Notes under the pieces: model-generated | What the model was told of the DNA's origin: nothing | What the model saw: only the letters and a program-made list of their open reading frames with translations | The model's database searches: none | Position numbers and translations under genes: made by a program | Shown: piece by piece, positions 44,930 to 53,541 of the stretch | Layout of the letters: each line of letters begins with the position of its first letter | Position numbering within the stretch: position 1 is the stretch's first letter | Assembly (NCBI GenBank): GCA_026415975.1 | Contig: JAOAFZ010000003.1 | Span: 124,001-188,000 of the forward strand | From: Patescibacteria group bacterium | Lineage (GTDB): Bacteria > Patescibacteriota > Microgenomatia > UBA1406 > GWC2-37-13 | DNA: 64,000 nt | Direction: 5' to 3'

Positions 44930-46324
44930 ATGCCTATTCTTATCGTGCCTATCGCAGTCGCTTTTTTATTCCTTCTTGTAAAATCACTTTTAAACGGAGT
45001 CCGGTTGTCCGATACGAATATTTACATCTCTATCGCAGAAGCTCTCGGCAAAGGCCAACAGCTCTACACTGACATATTTTTTACGAACACCCCCCTCTAT
45101 CCGACTATCTCGCGGTTGTATCTCTGGCTTGCCGGGGGCTCGGCTGACCTGTTTTATCTTGCAGCACCGCTGGAAGCAGCGGGAATATCCATGCTATTGG
45201 TTCTGCTCCTTCGTCATCGCAATCTTCCCGTAGTGCTTCAAATTATAGCCCCGATACTGTACCTTTCCTCCTTTCTGGTGCTCTCGACCTCTGATCATGC
45301 TACCGGAGTTTTTACCGCCATGCTCGCCATTACGGCCGGATGGCTGGCAGCAGAGCGTAAGATACCGATTCTTGCAGGTATCCTGTTTGGCGCTGCAGTA
45401 ACAATTAAAGCATATACGATGCCAATCGTAGTCGGATTCATTGTTTGGTACGCACTTACCGGCAGAAACAGCCTAAAACGTTTTCTGCCGGCTTTCGTGG
45501 GAACTGTCGCCGGCATTATGATGCCCACGTTATTAAGCTCCTATGATGCATTCCTGTCGCAGGCGTTCGGTTACTCCCTAAGCCGTGCTGCAGGCCTGGA
45601 TAAAGCTACGATTTTATGGTTTTTTGCAAGAAATGACTGGTTGCTGGTTGCCGGTGGAATCTGGGCGCTGGTTCTCACCGGGAAAGCCCTGCGAAAGGCA
45701 GGTCCGGAGGGTTTTGCTCTGTTTTTTCAGTTTCTGTTTATTCTTTTCCACCGTGATGTGTACTTTTTCTATCTGAATACACTTTTACCCTTTGCAGTAA
45801 TCGGATGCTGCCTGTTACTTGCCTCAGGGGCTCGAAAGAATTACCATGCCGGAACTGCTGCGGGCGGATCAATTGTGGTAATTTCGATTCTTATGACAGT
45901 GAGTGCGTATTTCGGCGGTGGGTACCATGAACTACAAAGAATACATAACATGGACCGGTTGGTTCAGGAAGTACTCTCGCTTAAACCGGCCACTATCTAT
46001 GGAGATGCGGACTTTGCTCCCGCAATCGCATATCAGAGCCGCATTCCATTGCTGGAGGGAATAATTGACACAAATTTAAATCTCTTTCGCAGTGGTATCT
46101 ACTCTGCTGATGATCTGACAGATTCAGCTATCAGGAATGGAAGCGTGGTTGTAACGTACGGTGCTTCGTATCCGGAACGGAATATTGAAGTACCCATCGC
46201 ATCAGAGATTGTAAACAGTGAAAGGATCACCCAACAATGTCGACATGCCTACTCTCATCCGATCCGCTCCGAAGGCGGTCTGAACCGTATCTCAGTCTGG
46301 GACTGCAGACAGGTAACTGATTGA
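44930..46324 (+). CDS. Polytopic GT-C-type glycosyltransferase-like membrane protein
   Basis: 464 residues with about ten hydrophobic segments. The loop after the first helix reads LSDTNIYISIAEALGKGQQLYTDIFFTNTP, with the acidic residue and TDxFFxxxP pattern of GT-C lipid-sugar transferases (PMT/ArnT-like). The C-terminal soluble part has a few Cys and no repeat. Substrate unknown. It follows thrC by 6 bases but is unrelated in function. Confidence 0.7.
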   Translation: MPILIVPIAVAFLFLLVKSLLNGVRLSDTNIYISIAEALGKGQQLYTDIFFTNTPLYPTISRLYLWLAGGSADLFYLAAPLEAAGISMLLVLLLRHRNLPVVLQIIAPILYLSSFLVLSTSDHATGVFTAMLAITAGWLAAERKIPILAGILFGAAVTIKAYTMPIVVGFIVWYALTGRNSLKRFLPAFVGTVAGIMMPTLLSSYDAFLSQAFGYSLSRAAGLDKATILWFFARNDWLLVAGGIWALVLTGKALRKAGPEGFALFFQFLFILFHRDVYFFYLNTLLPFAVIGCCLLLASGARKNYHAGTAAGGSIVVISILMTVSAYFGGGYHELQRIHNMDRLVQEVLSLKPATIYGDADFAPAIAYQSRIPLLEGIIDTNLNLFRSGIYSADDLTDSAIRNGSVVVTYGASYPERNIEVPIASEIVNSERITQQCRHAYSHPIRSEGGLNRISVWDCRQVTD

Positions 46325-46356
46325 CAGCGTGTCGGATATTTCCTATAGTTATCCAT

Positions 46357-47241
46357 ATGCCACAAACCAGCCCATCACAACCTGTAGAAAAACTACACCC
46401 TTCAAGCCCGCCAAAATGGGTTGTGGTTGCAGGCATCACAGGAGCAATAGTGGTACTTGGAATAGGTGGTTATTTCCTATTCGCAAATAAGGGAGAGCCC
46501 ACCCCGATATCAAGGATTGCAGCCCGGGTTACTCTTAATCCCCAATGCGAATACAAGGATCCCGACTTGTGTAAGTATCTGAACCGTGCCTCCACTGATA
46601 TCTCCCTTTTTTCCAATTTGTCTGTGAAATCTTCAACCAAGGGAGCTTCCTCCGGAGAAACGGTATTTGAAAGCCAGAACCTCGATCGTACCCGTATGAT
46701 CTCATTTGAAAACGGAAAAGAAGTCTATCATATGATTTCGATCGGAAACACAACTTACACGAAAGATATCCCGAATAACATATGGTGGAAACAAACCATC
46801 GATCCGGCCACTCCTGGTGAGGATTCTGGCATCATAGATATGAGTAAGGAAATCCGTGATTATGTGAAACCAGATGTGATTGCCGAGATGAAGATCGGCT
46901 ATGAAAAAATCGGTACCGAAGCATGTGGAGAACTCACCTGTCTCAAGTACAAGATGGTCGAGCCGGATGCAGAGTTAAACACGACGAGCTACATCCTTTT
47001 TGACACGACAGAATATATTCTGCGCCGTGCAATTACGGAAACAACTGAGGGAACAACAATATCAGACTTTACCTATGGAGTTGTTTCGATTAGCGAACCG
47101 AAACCGATAAAAGAGCTCCCGACTGGCCAGGGTTCTATGCCGGCTGGATCTACACTCCCCGAAGATGCCCAGGTTGAGCAACTGATGAAGGAGCTTCCCG
47201 CTGATTCGTTTGATCTGGGAGAGAGTGAATCAGAGCAATAG
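46357..47241 (+). CDS. Membrane-anchored exported protein of unknown function
   Basis: About 294 residues. One transmembrane helix (about residues 23-45), then an exported beta-rich domain with pairs of Cys (QCEYKDPDLC and ACGELTC). The fold could be LolA/LppX-like, judging by alternating polar/hydrophobic strands, but no signature is clear. The tail is acidic. TATAGT ends 7 nt before the ATG. Confidence 0.6.
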   Translation: MPQTSPSQPVEKLHPSSPPKWVVVAGITGAIVVLGIGGYFLFANKGEPTPISRIAARVTLNPQCEYKDPDLCKYLNRASTDISLFSNLSVKSSTKGASSGETVFESQNLDRTRMISFENGKEVYHMISIGNTTYTKDIPNNIWWKQTIDPATPGEDSGIIDMSKEIRDYVKPDVIAEMKIGYEKIGTEACGELTCLKYKMVEPDAELNTTSYILFDTTEYILRRAITETTEGTTISDFTYGVVSISEPKPIKELPTGQGSMPAGSTLPEDAQVEQLMKELPADSFDLGESESEQ

Positions 47242-47275
47242 AGGAGATATAAAGAGTGCCTAGAAGAACGATATT

Positions 47276-47803
47276 CTACCTCCCGGTGCTACGGATGGGC
47301 ATGACATCCCAGAACGCGATAAACAGACACAATCCGATCCCGGCAAGGGCACACGCTACCCCGGTTCCGTTTACTATGGCACCGATTAAGCTATCGTACG
47401 GCAACAATCCCGTTCTCCCGAGCATCCAGTTCCAGTCATGTATACTTCCATCGAGAAGAAGTGGTAGTGCCATAGTACGTGCATCGCTGATGTAATATCC
47501 AATGTTGATCAGGTTATTCCCTACCCAAAAAAGACAAAATCCGACCGCAAACCAGTCACGGAACGTGGCAAAACGATAGGTAAAGGCAACAGGGAAGAAC
47601 AGCTGACCGATCGTTCCACCGGCAAAATACATAAACTCTCCGAAGAAACTGAACAACACGTGTCCCAGTTCATGAATCATAAGATTGAGTGCATCCAAAA
47701 GAATCCAGGGCGGATCTACCACAATCAGGCGGTAGGTCCAGTAGACAAGAATTACAATAAGAAGAAGGCGTAATAAAAAAATATGAGGCCGAGCGAGGTG
47801 CAT
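47276..47803 (-). CDS. Membrane zinc metallopeptidase-like protein
   Basis: About 175 residues with four or five transmembrane helices. LNLMIHELGHVLFSFFGEF carries HExxH inside a membrane helix, as in M50/site-2-type proteases, and GNNLINIGYYISDAR may supply the third ligand. No PDZ domain. Role unknown. TACAAT ends 5 nt before the ATG at 47803, which I prefer over upstream alternatives. Confidence 0.7.
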   Translation of the reverse strand: MHLARPHIFLLRLLLIVILVYWTYRLIVVDPPWILLDALNLMIHELGHVLFSFFGEFMYFAGGTIGQLFFPVAFTYRFATFRDWFAVGFCLFWVGNNLINIGYYISDARTMALPLLLDGSIHDWNWMLGRTGLLPYDSLIGAIVNGTGVACALAGIGLCLFIAFWDVMPIRSTGR

Positions 47804-47850
47804 TCTGTATTGTACCGGTTTCCGCACAGCCCTGCAGGATGACCGGAATA

Positions 47851-48350
47851 TTATGCTACCTGTACCTGCGTCCGACCGGGAGGAAAGACTACCAGAGTCC
47901 CGTACCTGGACTCAGGTGACAAACGAAGCGTACCGGCCAGTACCGGCTTACCATCGGGCTGCGTAGCGGGTTGCGGGTCGGGCTTACACCCTAGCCGCCT
48001 CGTGCTCCTGGAGATCATATTCTGCCAGCTCATCAAGAATGTTTCCGAGTGGCGTTCCCGGGGTTGTATCCCGCTTGAATGCTACCATAACAGCTCTTTG
48101 TACCATGCCGTATGCACCATTCAGGAGGCACATCCCCTGCGGCCAAATAAATCATGGCATTTAGGGCGATTGTGCCTGTTTTTTTACCATAGTTTTTCAA
48201 ACACTCCTCGTGACGCCTGGTATGCTTGGGCGGACGCATGGCAACCGCTCCCAGTATAGATCGTTCTGTCGAGCCGGAATCGGTCATTATAACGAGCGTA
48301 TTCGCTGCCGGTATATCTGCAGTAAGAGGCCCAGAATAATAAAGCGGTAT
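47851..48350 (-). pseudogene. Frameshifted gene of unknown function
   Basis: Minus-strand pieces in different frames: one containing IPAANTLVIMTDSGSTERS and LNAMIYLAAGDVPPE, the next VMVAFKRDTTPGTPLGNIL ending AARV, and a third containing LSPESRYGTLVVFPPG. They look like one gene of about 160 codons with frameshifts near 48100 and 48000. No family recognised. Confidence 0.45.
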
Positions 48351-48414
48351 GGGCCGCTACTACCCTATAAATTTCTCCTCCTTTACGCGACGGAGAAATC
48401 AGTATAATGAAACC

Positions 48415-49314
48415 ATGGACGATACATCCAGAGTGCTTACCGATCCCGATGTGCTGGATGCATATATGACTGCACTAGGCGGAGAAGACAGTATCCACAT
48501 TCACGGGGATCATCCGGCACTGCTTGAACATCATTTCGAAGCAATTACGGATCCAGACATGAAAGACGTTAGCCTTGCCCTCTGGGCAAAGCATCGCGCT
48601 AATCTTCTTTTCGGTCACCCAGTATTTTCCCCCATAAATTCTGATGGAGCATCCTATAAACAGCGCGAACTGGCTCAGGAAACGCTGGACCAGATAAATC
48701 ACTATCGTCAGTCTGCAGCGCGCAGAAAAGCCTTGCACGATTTCACCCGCGCTTCGGTGGTAGTTCACGACATGGAAAAAACCATCCGGAGGGCAGCACG
48801 GCATATCAAACGTGACCACCCGAGTCTAAAGGCCTCTGCAAAACAGCCGTCAACTACCGATCTGCTTGCCCGGGAGCTTATGAACAGCTATCTGACCAAC
48901 GACGCCTATCGCATGCTCCAGACAATGCAGAAGATCGTGCAGGTAAATGTTACCGAAGCACAGCGGGCAACGCAGAGATTTATCGATCTGCTGGCGCAAT
49001 CACGTTTGCCAAAGCCCCATATTCTTTCTGCAGCAGAAAAACTGCGTTCGGTTTCGGCTTTGCCGGCAGAGGAGTTTGCGGCCTTTGATCAGCTCGCGAA
49101 GGTATACGGGACGCACCTGGCAAATGAATCCGCTCAGACAGGCACCCGTATAGGAAGCATGCTCCAGCGAGCAAATGCACTTATGAAAAAGAACACGACA
49201 AAACCGCCGGAACCTGCCCCGGCTCCAAAACACGGAACCTCCGCTCTTGATATTCTGCAGATGCGTCTTAAAGCTGAATCTTCCGGGTCTGCTCCCGCTC
49301 CGAAAACCGCGTAA
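48415..49314 (+). CDS. Hypothetical soluble protein
   Basis: About 299 residues from the ATG, which follows TATAAT by 6 nt. Helical, rich in Ala/Arg/Glu; a basic region at HDMEKTIRRAARHIKRDHP and a Pro/Ala-rich linker near the C-terminus (PPEPAPAPKHG). No signal peptide or catalytic motif and no recognised domain. Confidence 0.7.
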   Translation: MDDTSRVLTDPDVLDAYMTALGGEDSIHIHGDHPALLEHHFEAITDPDMKDVSLALWAKHRANLLFGHPVFSPINSDGASYKQRELAQETLDQINHYRQSAARRKALHDFTRASVVVHDMEKTIRRAARHIKRDHPSLKASAKQPSTTDLLARELMNSYLTNDAYRMLQTMQKIVQVNVTEAQRATQRFIDLLAQSRLPKPHILSAAEKLRSVSALPAEEFAAFDQLAKVYGTHLANESAQTGTRIGSMLQRANALMKKNTTKPPEPAPAPKHGTSALDILQMRLKAESSGSAPAPKTA

Positions 49315-49395
49315 TTAAAACCGGCTTTGTACACGCAAGACAATTTGTTAACGAAAACCAGGTAGCGAGACTGCACAGTTTGGTATACTGACGGC

Positions 49396-50763
49396 ATGAC
49401 GGACGAATCATTTTCGCAGATTATCCAGCAAGCACGCGAGCTTGTAGCCGGTAAGCAGTTCAGGGAGGCTTTCCGAACATTGTCTCTTGCACTGGACTAC
49501 CCTGGAACACACATAGAAGATGAGCTGCAGCTGCGTGAAGCACTCTTGGTGTTCTCAGATATTGCAAGAGGTCTCAAAGAAGAAGACCTGGTCGAAAAAG
49601 CTGTCTCGCTTCGCGACAACCTGAACGATCCTGCCGCCCTCTATAACTATGCGTATGATCTATACGAAGCCAGGTTGTATGGATTTGCTGCTACACTCCT
49701 GTCACGTGCCGATAGGATCTTTCCCGGTGCCGAGAAAATCGTTACGGAACTGGTTATCAACCTCGAAAACCTGGGGCTGAACAAGGAAGCAGTTGCCACG
49801 CTTCAGCGCTACGGTGAGCTTCAAAAGAACAGTTTTTTCTGCAATTATCTTCTTGCCTTTAACAGCGTTCTCTGCGGGAACCTCAAGCAGGCCAGGGCCG
49901 CCTATGATCTTCTAAAATCGAAGAAAGAATCTACCCAAGCGGAGTTTGGGCACCTTACTGAACGTATCGAACTCCTTCTGAAGCGTGCAGATCGTGCCGG
50001 CGCGATTTCATCGCTCGATTCTACGGATTTGCGCGGGTGGCAGTATGTGGTAAATACCAATATCCTCCTGCATACCTCACCGCATGGTCGGAAGGAAGGA
50101 ATGAATGGGCGATATGCGTTTATCCAGGACAGCGAGACGTATATGCGGATGGGGATTGCACTCCTGAAAACCGCACTCTCCGGGCTGAATCTACAACCAG
50201 AACGGCTTTTGTACCCTCAGGAAGAAAAGAGTGAAACGCTTGCCCGGGCAACCGCAAAGGTTCTCAAGCTGCCAGTTGAAGCACTTACCGAAGAAAACGA
50301 CGAAACTCCCGGACTTATAGTGGTATACGACTTGTCCCTCCTGGAAGCCAGTCAGTTCCGTCTGATAGAAACCAAACGTGACGGCCAGCTGGTCTGGAGC
50401 CATATGAACTGCTGGACTGCAGAAGATTCATTCAGCCCGGAGTTTTCGACTATTTTGTACCAGTTCTCCATTTCCCCGTGGGATGAACAGCTCTCTGCAA
50501 AGCCCGGCAGCAGAGAACTCGACCGGGCTGTACGGTTTACCGGATCCATGGACGAAACGGTAGAACGAATTGTTTCGGCACCTTTCAACCCCGAAAACGA
50601 CGATGAAAAGTCTGATCATACGGCTCTGGAGACATTCGTGACCGGGCTGCGCAAGCAGGCGGAGAAAGAGGGGATAGCACCTGCAGCAATCTTTACAAGC
50701 GAAACCGCAAACCGGCCGCGAAAGTGGCGCGGCTCACCGGTGCAGAGCTCGTATTTTACTTGA
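49396..50763 (+). CDS. TPR-like repeat protein
   Basis: 455 residues. The first half is made of helical hairpins with TPR spacing (for example ALYNYAYDLYEARLYGFAATLLSRA and KQARAAYDLLKSK); the second half is a separate alpha/beta domain containing LIVVYDLSLLEASQF. No export signal. Probably a scaffold or interaction protein. TATACT ends 6 nt before the ATG. Confidence 0.65.
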   Translation: MTDESFSQIIQQARELVAGKQFREAFRTLSLALDYPGTHIEDELQLREALLVFSDIARGLKEEDLVEKAVSLRDNLNDPAALYNYAYDLYEARLYGFAATLLSRADRIFPGAEKIVTELVINLENLGLNKEAVATLQRYGELQKNSFFCNYLLAFNSVLCGNLKQARAAYDLLKSKKESTQAEFGHLTERIELLLKRADRAGAISSLDSTDLRGWQYVVNTNILLHTSPHGRKEGMNGRYAFIQDSETYMRMGIALLKTALSGLNLQPERLLYPQEEKSETLARATAKVLKLPVEALTEENDETPGLIVVYDLSLLEASQFRLIETKRDGQLVWSHMNCWTAEDSFSPEFSTILYQFSISPWDEQLSAKPGSRELDRAVRFTGSMDETVERIVSAPFNPENDDEKSDHTALETFVTGLRKQAEKEGIAPAAIFTSETANRPRKWRGSPVQSSYFT

Positions 50764-50772
50764 GCGAGGACA

Positions 50773-51291
50773 CTAGCAGTCACCACGCATTAAAGCCATC
50801 ACTTCAGAAAGAAACGGTGCACGTGCTCTCCCGCTCGCAGGTTGAATACGCAGCAAGCCCTCGGAAGTAGGCGTGATTAGTCTCTCATGGGCTAGATTCC
50901 AAATCTTTTCGCGAATACGTTGGTTTCTGGTAACAAGCAATTCCGGTCCGCAGACCATCATTGCCCTCACCCAAGGCGGCAACTGCTTTAAATGATCTCC
51001 CTGGTACGACTGAGTGTAGAAGATAGCTCCACGGATATTGGGATATGCGTTATATCCCTCCTCCGGTACACTATTCCAGCGTCCGAAAAGCTCTGATATT
51101 CCGATTGCGTAAAATTCATGAGGCCATACAACAAACAACCCGTTGTAGCCCGGAAGCCGTGGTATCGCAAGCGCAAACTTGGGATTTGCAACTGCGATGT
51201 GCTTTTGTACTTCATACGAGTATGGCATCAATCCGTGCTCTCTATTGTCTGTAACTTCTTGACCTTGTGTTACTTCCTGCTCTTTTGCCAT
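50773..51291 (-). CDS. Hypothetical protein
   Basis: About 172 residues starting MAKEQEVTQGQEV. Soluble, Pro/Trp/Tyr rich, no motif that I recognise. It converges on the TPR gene with a 9-base gap. Confidence 0.6.
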   Translation of the reverse strand: MAKEQEVTQGQEVTDNREHGLMPYSYEVQKHIAVANPKFALAIPRLPGYNGLFVVWPHEFYAIGISELFGRWNSVPEEGYNAYPNIRGAIFYTQSYQGDHLKQLPPWVRAMMVCGPELLVTRNQRIREKIWNLAHERLITPTSEGLLRIQPASGRARAPFLSEVMALMRGDC

Positions 51292-51377
51292 ATAAAAAAT
51301 CAAATATCTGACAACATTCCGTTCATTATAGAGTAAAAGCTCATAATTTTCAATGACCTGTTTAAATTACAGAGAAC

Positions 51378-51395
51378 TGGAGACAACAATCTCCA
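51378..51395. promoter_or_regulatory. Operator-like inverted repeat at the trpS promoter
   Basis: TGGAGA and TCTCCA, 6 bases apart, end 3 bases before the -10 TATAAT (51399-51404). The placement suits a repressor site, but it is short and may be chance. Confidence 0.35.
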
Positions 51396-51410
51396 TGGTA
51401 TAATCGTCCT

Positions 51411-52409
51411 ATGAAGAAACGCATCCTTACGGGGGACCGTCCCACAGGCAAAATGCACATCGGGCACTTGATCGGCTCGCTCCGCAATCGCGTGAAGCTC
51501 CAGTACGAATACGACCAGTTTGTGATGGTCGCGAATGTTCAGGCGCTTACCGACAACTTCCATAACCCGGAAAAAGTGAAGGAAAGCATCGGGGACTTAC
51601 TGTGCGATTACTATGCCGTGGGAATTGATTATGATGTTACAACGGTCTTTATCCAGAGTGAAGTCCCGCAGATTCATGAGATATTTATCTACCTGGCGAA
51701 TTTTGCGACCGTTCAGCAGCTTTCGCACAACCCGACTATTAAGACCGAGCTCGCCCAAAAAGGCTTCGAGAAGTCCACGCCGCTTGGTTTCTATATCTAC
51801 CCGATCCACCAGGCCGCAGATATCTGCTGTGTAAAGGCGGATCTGGTACCGGTCGGCAGGGATCAGGCCCCCATGGTGGAGGACTGTCGCGAGCTGGCAC
51901 GGAAGTTTAACCAGACCTATGGCGTATCCGTGCTCCATGAAGCGCAGGCATTATTTGGTGCGTCCCGGAACCTCCCAGGCATCGATGGGAACGCAAAGAT
52001 GGGCAAGAGTCTAAATAACGCGATATATCTTGCCGACACTACAGAGGAGCTCCGCAAAAAGGTCTTCATGATAAAAACCGATCCTAACCGCATCCGCGCC
52101 ACTGATCCGGGCACAGTAGAGGGTAATACGATATTCATTTATCACGACACCTTCAATGAGAACACCGCCGAAGTTGAGGATCTGAAGGAGCGGTACCGAA
52201 GGGGAACAATTGGCGATGTGGAGGTAAAACAGAAACTCTACGATGCTATGGAACGCCAGCTCGGCCCTATCCGCGAACGGCGGCGCGAGGCGGAGGGGAA
52301 GAAGGCGGAGCTCCTGGAGCGCGTTATAGAAAACAATAACCGAGTACGCGCGATTGCCCAGGAAGTGGTAGATCAGATGAAAGATGCGATGAAGATCCGA
52401 TTTTCATGA
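51411..52409 (+). CDS. trpS: Tryptophanyl-tRNA synthetase
   Basis: 332 residues, normal for bacterial TrpRS. Class I motifs: MHIGH in place of HIGH, and the KMSKS loop as KMGKS (GNAKMGKSLNN). TATAAT ends 6 nt before the ATG, so the mRNA is likely leaderless. No Trp-rich leader peptide is present. Confidence 0.95.
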   Translation: MKKRILTGDRPTGKMHIGHLIGSLRNRVKLQYEYDQFVMVANVQALTDNFHNPEKVKESIGDLLCDYYAVGIDYDVTTVFIQSEVPQIHEIFIYLANFATVQQLSHNPTIKTELAQKGFEKSTPLGFYIYPIHQAADICCVKADLVPVGRDQAPMVEDCRELARKFNQTYGVSVLHEAQALFGASRNLPGIDGNAKMGKSLNNAIYLADTTEELRKKVFMIKTDPNRIRATDPGTVEGNTIFIYHDTFNENTAEVEDLKERYRRGTIGDVEVKQKLYDAMERQLGPIRERRREAEGKKAELLERVIENNNRVRAIAQEVVDQMKDAMKIRFS

Positions 52410-53185
52410 TTATTTCACCTTCGGCTTGATGAAGCGGTCATCTTTCAACATATCCCTTAGCCACATAGTTCCAAACGCTGCAAGGACCTTTATATAGCGT
52501 TTACGCCGGGATGGTGTTTCCAATGGTATGCGGAGCAACCATCCTAGTCCCCGTTTGCGGAAAAATTCCGGCGGGACGGGCTTCGTACCCGACCAGACGT
52601 CTAATATTTGGCCGAACGAGCCAACTATTCCGATATTAACACCGTTGTTGATCAGCCACTCATCAATCCATTGCTGAGCTTCGATTTCGTTTCCTGCCAT
52701 AATGGCAAAATCCGGCTGTAGTTCGTCAAGTTGAGTATAACTGATCGCGAATCAGCGGGATCGCTAAAGCGGTAGTCTCCGGGAATGGTACGAATATCCG
52801 CACCGGGAAAGTGACAAAGCAGACGCTTAGCTGCAAGCTCCCGGTTTCGTTCAGTCGTACCAAACAGTACGACGCGTTTTCCTACCCGCGCACAGGTTTC
52901 TACCGCATGAAACGCAAGATCTCCCCCGTGAATACGATTTAGTACCGGCGGAAACAGTCTTGAGTATAGCTGAAGTCCGCTTGATTCTGGGGCAACAAGC
53001 GACGACCGGAAAAGCAGATCGGCATAAATCCGGTTCTTACGTGCCTCAAGATATTAGGCAATCCCCAGTGTAATCACCTGACCGCGACTGCCTCCATCAA
53101 GAAGTGCATCCACGGCACGACAGGCTGCACTGCTGTCCAGATTATCTATAGGCACAGATCCGCGATGGTATATTCTTTCACTCAC
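52410..53185 (-). pseudogene. tagA: WecG/TagA/CpsF-family glycosyltransferase, broken
   Basis: GT26 features in order: an N-terminal segment with DALLDGGSRGQVIT, then EARKNRIYADLLF, VGKRVVLFGTTERNRELAAKRL, IVGSFGQILDVWSG and FRKRGLGWLLRIPLETPSRRKRY. An in-frame TAA at 53053-53055 and a frameshift near 52735 interrupt it. The start is probably a GTG at 53185. The intact enzyme would add a HexNAc-type sugar to a polyprenyl-linked intermediate in wall-polymer synthesis. Confidence 0.75.
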
Positions 53186-53248
53186 TAATACAGCACAAAG
53201 ATTATCAATAACCTGATTACACTATAAGACTTTAATCTTAAATACCCC

Positions 53249-53277
53249 TTGCAGCCGATTGCAGAAAAGAGTAAAAT
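53249..53277 (+). promoter_or_regulatory. Promoter of the thrS leader
   Basis: TTGCAG (53249-53254), 17-base spacer, TAAAAT (53272-53277). Start of transcription expected near 53284, directly before the leader ATG at 53285. Confidence 0.7.
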
Positions 53278-53284
53278 GGATACG

Positions 53285-53326
53285 ATGAATAGTCAGTTCA
53301 CCGCGATTACCACTACCACCCCGTAA
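53285..53326 (+). CDS. thrS leader peptide
   Basis: 13 codons, MNSQFTAITTTTP, with five Thr codons, four of them consecutive just before Pro and the stop. Such a run is the mark of a charge-sensing leader. The stop codon is 2 bases before GGGGGGTA (53329-53336), so a ribosome at the stop would mask it while one stalled on the Thr codons would not. Confidence 0.8.
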   Translation: MNSQFTAITTTTP

Positions 53327-53358
53327 GCGGGGGGTACCGTCGTGGCTGAAAGCGATAC

Positions 53359-53382
53359 CTCCCGGAGACGGGAGTTTTTTTT
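53359..53382 (+). terminator. Attenuator terminator upstream of thrS
   Basis: CTCCCG (53359-53364), GAGA tetraloop, CGGGAG (53369-53374), then eight Ts (53375-53382). The alternative pairing GGGGGGTA (53329-53336) with TACCTCCC (53356-53363), eight pairs including one G-U, takes up the 5' arm and would act as antiterminator. About 160 bases separate it from the thrS ATG. Confidence 0.85.
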
Positions 53383-53541
53383 AGCCGAAGAAATGCACAT
53401 TACAAATACTATATAAAAGCCGGCTGGTATAGCCTTCCGAAAGTTCCGGGAGACGCCGTACAGCACAAAACGAGCCTCATTGGCGAATCGATATTCGTCC
53501 GACATGGATGCTTGCCAACCGGCTAACATCAAGATACTACT

